From SAR202 cluster bacterium (GTDB taxonomy: Bacteria; Chloroflexota; Dehalococcoidia; SAR202; CAJWER01): a DNA stretch of 9,481 nt. Shown piece after piece: positions 6,314-9,481 of this stretch; the first letter of the stretch is position 1; each line of letters opens with the position of its first letter. The stretch spans positions 1 to 9,481 of the forward strand of contig JASLXL010000004.1 of NCBI GenBank assembly GCA_030740335.1, given 5' to 3'. A program made the translations under genes and the position numbers. The notes beneath the pieces were generated by a model. It was not told the origin of the DNA. It was given only the letters and a program-made list of their open reading frames with translations, and ran no database searches.

Positions 6314-7603
6314 TTATTCCCATTCCAGCTCTTTGCGAATCTCGGCTGCCTCTGCATGGCCTGTCAGGCCCTCGGCGCGGGCTATGATTACGGCAGCTTT
6401 CGACACCTCTGCAGACGTGGCGTCGTCCAGGCCCACTATCGGCGTGAATTTCAAGAATGCCCTCACGCCCAGGCCGGACCCGAATCTAGCTGTGCCGCCA
6501 GTTGGCATGACGTGGCTCGGTCCCGCTACATAGTCACCCAGAACTTCGTACGAATAATCTCCTAGGAAGACGGCTCCCGCGTTCTTGACTTGGCTAGCAT
6601 AGCTCCATGGGTTTTCCAGCATCAGGCACATGTGCTCGGGCGCGAACTCATTTCCAAGAGCAAATGCCTGGTCCAGATTGTCGACGACAACGATGCAGCC
6701 CTGTTCCTCGACTGCCCTCGTTGCGATGGCGGCGCGGTCGAGGCGCTTCACACGAATTGTAACCTCTCGCTCAACAATTTCGGCAAGAGACGACGACGTG
6801 GTGATTAGCACTGGCCTAGCCAGCACGTCGTGCTCGGCCTGGGCAACCAGGTCTGCCGCACACAGGGTCGGATTGGCTTGGCCATCGGCGATGACGACCG
6901 TCTCAGTGGGACCAAACAGTCCGTCGATGCCGACATCGCCGTAGACGAGCCGCTTGGCCAGGGTAACGTAGATCGAGCCCGGCCCGCATACTACGTCGAC
7001 CATCGGGATGGTCTTTGTGCCGTAGGCCATCGCGGCTATTGCCTGCGCCCCACCCACGCGGAACACACGATCGACGCCTGCGATGTCGGCGGCGACCAGA
7101 ACGGCCGGGGCTGGAAGTCCGTCCACAGCAGGGGGGGAGGCCAACACGACCTCACGGACCCCGGCGATTCGGGCAGGAATCGCGGTCATCAGCGCGGTGG
7201 ACACGAGGGGCGCGGTGCCGCCCGGCACGTAGGCGCCGACACGATCCACGGGTATCACCAACTCGCCGTAGCCTTCGGCGTGATCTATCCACGTCTTAGG
7301 CAGCACGGTTCGATGATACTTCCGAATGCGCTCCGCGGCCAACTCGAGAGCATCGATGAGCCCGGCTGGGACTGCATCTCGGGCCTGGTCAAAGGCGGCG
7401 CGTGGCACCTCTAGGGCATCGATGGTTTGTCCGTCGAACTTAGCCGTTAGGTCACGCAGGGCGTCGTCGCCAGACTCGCGTACCTGATTAAGTATCTTTT
7501 CGACGGCCAAGATCTGCGACCCCACGCCGGTGACGGCGGTAGCGGGGCCACTATCACGGTGCAGTAGCCTGCGAGCCTCTGCGACACCCCGGACTATCCT
7601 CAT
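6314..7603 (-). CDS. hisD: Histidinol dehydrogenase
   Basis: 429 residues, the standard length. It oxidises L-histidinol to L-histidine in two NAD-dependent steps, the last of the pathway. The zinc and catalytic residues are in place: Gln255 and His258 in LVAQAEHD (252-259), Glu323-His324 in APEHM (321-325), Asp357 in LGDYVAGPSHVMPTGG (355-370), and His416 in GLTGHAEAAEIR (412-423). These correspond to E. coli Gln259, His262, Glu326-His327, Asp360 and His419. DRVGAYVPGGTAPLVST (120-136) and VCGPGS (205-210) are typical nucleotide-site segments. The ATG overlaps the preceding stop as ATGA and has GAGGAG eight bases upstream (7612-7617), so translation is probably coupled to the PLC-like gene. 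Confidence 0.97.
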   Translation of the reverse strand: MRIVRGVAEARRLLHRDSGPATAVTGVGSQILAVEKILNQVRESGDDALRDLTAKFDGQTIDALEVPRAAFDQARDAVPAGLIDALELAAERIRKYHRTVLPKTWIDHAEGYGELVIPVDRVGAYVPGGTAPLVSTALMTAIPARIAGVREVVLASPPAVDGLPAPAVLVAADIAGVDRVFRVGGAQAIAAMAYGTKTIPMVDVVCGPGSIYVTLAKRLVYGDVGIDGLFGPTETVVIADGQANPTLCAADLVAQAEHDVLARPVLITTSSSLAEIVEREVTIRVKRLDRAAIATRAVEEQGCIVVVDNLDQAFALGNEFAPEHMCLMLENPWSYASQVKNAGAVFLGDYSYEVLGDYVAGPSHVMPTGGTARFGSGLGVRAFLKFTPIVGLDDATSAEVSKAAVIIARAEGLTGHAEAAEIRKELEWE

Positions 7604-8376
7604 GACAGGTACTCCTCGAGTGCCTCGGCTAGGCGGTCAACGGCCATTTCTCGGAACGCCGCCAGCTCCCCACGAGAGACTCGCCCGAACAACCATTCAA
7701 AACTTGCTGGCATTGATTCCAAGAACTCCTCGGCGATTTGGTTGGCCGGGTGATCCTCACTCCCGCTCGCGATACGCCTCGCCATGAAGCGGAGGCGCTC
7801 CCAACTGAAACCCTGACCGAGGAGTTCTATGACGAAGGAACGGTACTCCTCTAGGGTGTCTGCGGGGATCAGGCCTGTGTCAATAGGCATTGTAGTCGCA
7901 CGAATCGCGGGCATGGCACGCTCGACGTTTTGCTCGGAGAGGCGGTCCAGTTCAAGTTGGAGGGCCCGGTCCATCACCTTCGAATAAGCATCATCGTCTG
8001 ACCGGTCGAAGTGGGGCCGAAATATCCCTGCTATCCAGGACTCGTCCAAGAGTATATGCGTGACGTAGCCGGTTACAAAAGCGGCGGTCTTCTCGTCGTT
8101 TCTGGCATTGTCACGAAGCTCCGGGTGGGCTGCAAACAGCCCCTTGACCCCATCGCCCACCTCGGCGAAAGTCAGTGGCGCGTAGTGGTACTCTGCGCGG
8201 TCTCGCTTTGTGATGGCGCGCACGTCAGGAGAAACAGCGCCCAGCAGGAAATAGCCCGGGTTATTTACCAGGGTGCGGTTGCCAAGCCGGTCAGCGGCTT
8301 GCCAAGCAAGGTCTATGTGGGCAGGAAGGTTGGGCACTGATACCACCGGGCCAGGAGTCGCCTGTGTACTGTGCAA
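7600..8376 (-). CDS. Zinc-dependent phospholipase C-like protein within the his operon
   Basis: 258 residues from a TTG at 8376, with GGAG ten bases upstream. A GTG at 8337 is an alternative that would remove 13 residues before the conserved core. The N-terminal half looks like the zinc-dependent phospholipase C fold (PF00882 type): PAHIDLAWQAADRLGN (18-33), FLLGAVSPDVR (43-53), EYHYAP (62-67), and TGYVTHILLDESW (102-114). His20, Asp51, His64, His107 and Asp111 follow the order and approximate spacing of B. cereus PLC ligands His14, Asp55, His69, His118 and Asp122. The C-terminal half is helical, rich in Glu/Arg, and not recognised. No signal peptide is seen, unlike secreted PLCs. It starts 29 bases after hisG and overlaps hisD by four bases, so it belongs to the operon. 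The substrate is unknown; a phosphate-ester hydrolase is the natural guess. Confidence 0.75.
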   Translation of the reverse strand: MHSTQATPGPVVSVPNLPAHIDLAWQAADRLGNRTLVNNPGYFLLGAVSPDVRAITKRDRAEYHYAPLTFAEVGDGVKGLFAAHPELRDNARNDEKTAAFVTGYVTHILLDESWIAGIFRPHFDRSDDDAYSKVMDRALQLELDRLSEQNVERAMPAIRATTMPIDTGLIPADTLEEYRSFVIELLGQGFSWERLRFMARRIASGSEDHPANQIAEEFLESMPASFEWLFGRVSRGELAAFREMAVDRLAEALEEYLS

Positions 8377-8405
8377 AGATCAGGCGCTCCGAACGGGGAT
8401 ACGAA

Positions 8406-9395
8406 CTACTGCGGCGAAGTCAGACGCTCGACCGCGAAGCACTCTGAGTGGAAAACGTAATCGGGCTGGGATACAGTCACACTACTACCCCCCAACTCTC
8501 TGAACTGGTCGACGGCGCCCAGCAGCTTATCCTTTTCGACTATGACCGTGACGGAGAACCAGCCGTTGCCGTCGCCGGTGTAGACCTTGGAGATGGTCGG
8601 TCCTCTGAGTCCGGAGATGTCGGCGTGCTCCAGAACATAGGCTGCCAAGCTGTCAGGATCCTCGCCCTTCATATTTGCAGTGATGGTGTAGAAATCCAGT
8701 GATCGCATCCGGCCCTCGATGCGTTCGACCACGTCGGTGGCGAGACGCAGCTTTTCGGGGTCGGCGGCAAGGAGCGTTCCGTTGCCTATGAGACACGCCT
8801 CGGAGGTCACTACGGAGCCGCCAGCGATGGTCTTGAGTCGGTTCACACGCATCGTAGTGCCTGTCGATGATATGTCCGCGATGATGTCGGCATAGCCCAT
8901 TTCCGGGGCGGCCTCCAACGTGCCACTTGACTGAACAAGGGTGAAGAAAGCTACGCCGTGGCCCAGAAGGAATCGCTCCACGAGCCTGGGGTACTTGGTG
9001 GCGATACGCAGGTCTGTGCCCTTGGCGCGGAACTCGACGGCAAGGTCTGCAAGATCCGCCAGGGAGGAGACGTCTACCCAGGAGTCGGGGACGCCAAGAG
9101 CCAGTTCAGCTTGGCCAAACCCGAGATTATCGATCACGACGCGCGAACCGCCTCCTTCACGTCGGGTTTCGAGGAAGCGGTCTAGTCCCACAAGTCCCAG
9201 CTCGGCACTGCCCTCTTCGACCTTCATGGCGATATCAGAGCCGCGTTGGAAGTGGACCACGACGCCAGGCAGAGACGGTATCTCTGCTGTGTAGCGCCGC
9301 AGGTTGCGCCTGCTGACACCCATGCCGCTTGACTTGAGGAACAGGAGCGACGGATCGTGTAGAGCGCCATCGCTTGGAACGGCGAGTCGAAGCAT
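8406..9395 (-). CDS. hisG: ATP phosphoribosyltransferase, long form
   Basis: 329 residues. It condenses ATP and PRPP to phosphoribosyl-ATP, the first and feedback-controlled step of histidine synthesis. EAAPEMGYADIIADISSTGT (161-180), followed by Thr181-Met182, fits the HisG signature, including the PRPP loop. The opening MLRLAVPSDGAL, with GSAELGLVGLDRF at 62-74, is the usual N-terminal domain. Beyond the catalytic part, residues about 230-325 form the ACT-like regulatory domain of the long form: LRGPTISKVY (263-272), VTVIVEKDKLLGAVDQF (282-298), and LGGSSVTVSQPDYVF (301-315). This is the region that binds histidine in long HisG enzymes. The ATG has AAGGAG five bases upstream (9401-9406) and overlaps the upstream stop as TGATG. 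Confidence 0.95.
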   Translation of the reverse strand: MLRLAVPSDGALHDPSLLFLKSSGMGVSRRNLRRYTAEIPSLPGVVVHFQRGSDIAMKVEEGSAELGLVGLDRFLETRREGGGSRVVIDNLGFGQAELALGVPDSWVDVSSLADLADLAVEFRAKGTDLRIATKYPRLVERFLLGHGVAFFTLVQSSGTLEAAPEMGYADIIADISSTGTTMRVNRLKTIAGGSVVTSEACLIGNGTLLAADPEKLRLATDVVERIEGRMRSLDFYTITANMKGEDPDSLAAYVLEHADISGLRGPTISKVYTGDGNGWFSVTVIVEKDKLLGAVDQFRELGGSSVTVSQPDYVFHSECFAVERLTSPQ

Positions 9396-9481
9396 CAGGA
9401 CTCCTTGGAAGGCTGGCAGTTGCCCTCGACCGCGTCTACTAGTTGATCAAGGGCGAAAGCGAAGCCCAGAGCGGGCACATC
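9395..9481 (-). CDS. hisZ: HisZ-like (HisRS paralogue) C-terminal fragment, 5' end outside window
   Basis: The last 28 residues of a gene that enters from the right edge. PALGFAFALDQLVDAVEG resembles motif 3 of class II histidyl-tRNA synthetase-like proteins (GFAxGLERL type). Only about 15 residues follow it, so the anticodon-binding domain of a true HisRS is missing. The motif-3 Arg is Gln here, as expected for a non-aminoacylating paralogue such as HisZ, the regulatory partner of HisG. The TGA overlaps the hisG ATG as TGATG. The call rests on a very short sequence plus its position. Confidence 0.6.
   Translation of the reverse strand, partial: DVPALGFAFALDQLVDAVEGNCQPSKES

Noticed and set aside
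5972..6565. 197-codon open frame on the + strand
   Set aside because: It lies antisense to hisC and hisD, which have full family motifs, and its translation has no recognisable domain.
6830..7414. 194-codon open frame on the + strand
   Set aside because: Antisense to hisD; composition looks like a reversed GC-rich coding gene, with no motif and no convincing ribosome site.
9395..9481. Upstream fragment as true histidyl-tRNA synthetase (hisS)
   Set aside because: Motif 3 is followed by only about 15 residues, leaving no anticodon-binding domain, and the motif arginine is replaced by Gln.

Overview
The window is a compact bacterial stretch of core metabolism on two convergent blocks. It is moderately GC-rich, almost fully coding, and has no gap above about 100 bases. 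No RNA gene, insertion sequence, CRISPR array or phage gene was seen. The gene set suggests a Chloroflexota-type bacterium (Dehalococcoidia or SAR202-like), based on a DUF3105 membrane protein among purine genes, a GMC dehydrogenase with a gluconate-dehydrogenase subunit 3 partner, and a hisZ-like/hisG/hisD/hisC/hisB order. This placement is inference, and an actinobacterium is a weaker alternative.

Left block, + strand (1-2275): the 3' end of purB (adenylosuccinate lyase), purC (SAICAR synthetase), a DUF3105 membrane-anchored protein, and purS (small subunit of FGAM synthase). purB and purC are one base apart with a strong Shine-Dalgarno sequence. purQ and purL do not follow purS, because the strand switches.

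Right block, - strand (9481 down to 2340): the 3' end of a HisZ-like gene, long-form hisG, a zinc-dependent phospholipase C-like gene, hisD, hisC, a GMC flavin oxidoreductase, its small subunit-3 partner, and hisB. Most junctions overlap or lie within 30 bases (TGATG at hisZ/hisG, ATGA at PLC-like/hisD, TAATG at hisC/GMC). The block therefore looks like one transcript whose promoter lies beyond the right edge. The two blocks meet in a 64-base intergenic region holding a candidate hairpin.

Four histidine enzymes are present: HisG makes phosphoribosyl-ATP, HisB dehydrates imidazoleglycerol phosphate, HisC transaminates to histidinol phosphate, and HisD oxidises histidinol to histidine. No recognised histidinol-phosphate phosphatase is in the window, nor are hisI/E, hisA, hisH or hisF. 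The most interesting content is the three non-histidine genes built into the operon with translational-coupling geometry: the PLC-like metalloprotein and the GMC/subunit-3 pair, the former carrying a PLC-like His/Asp metal-ligand pattern and the latter a ferredoxin-like cysteine motif. The pairing of a full-length HisG with a HisZ-like gene is also notable.
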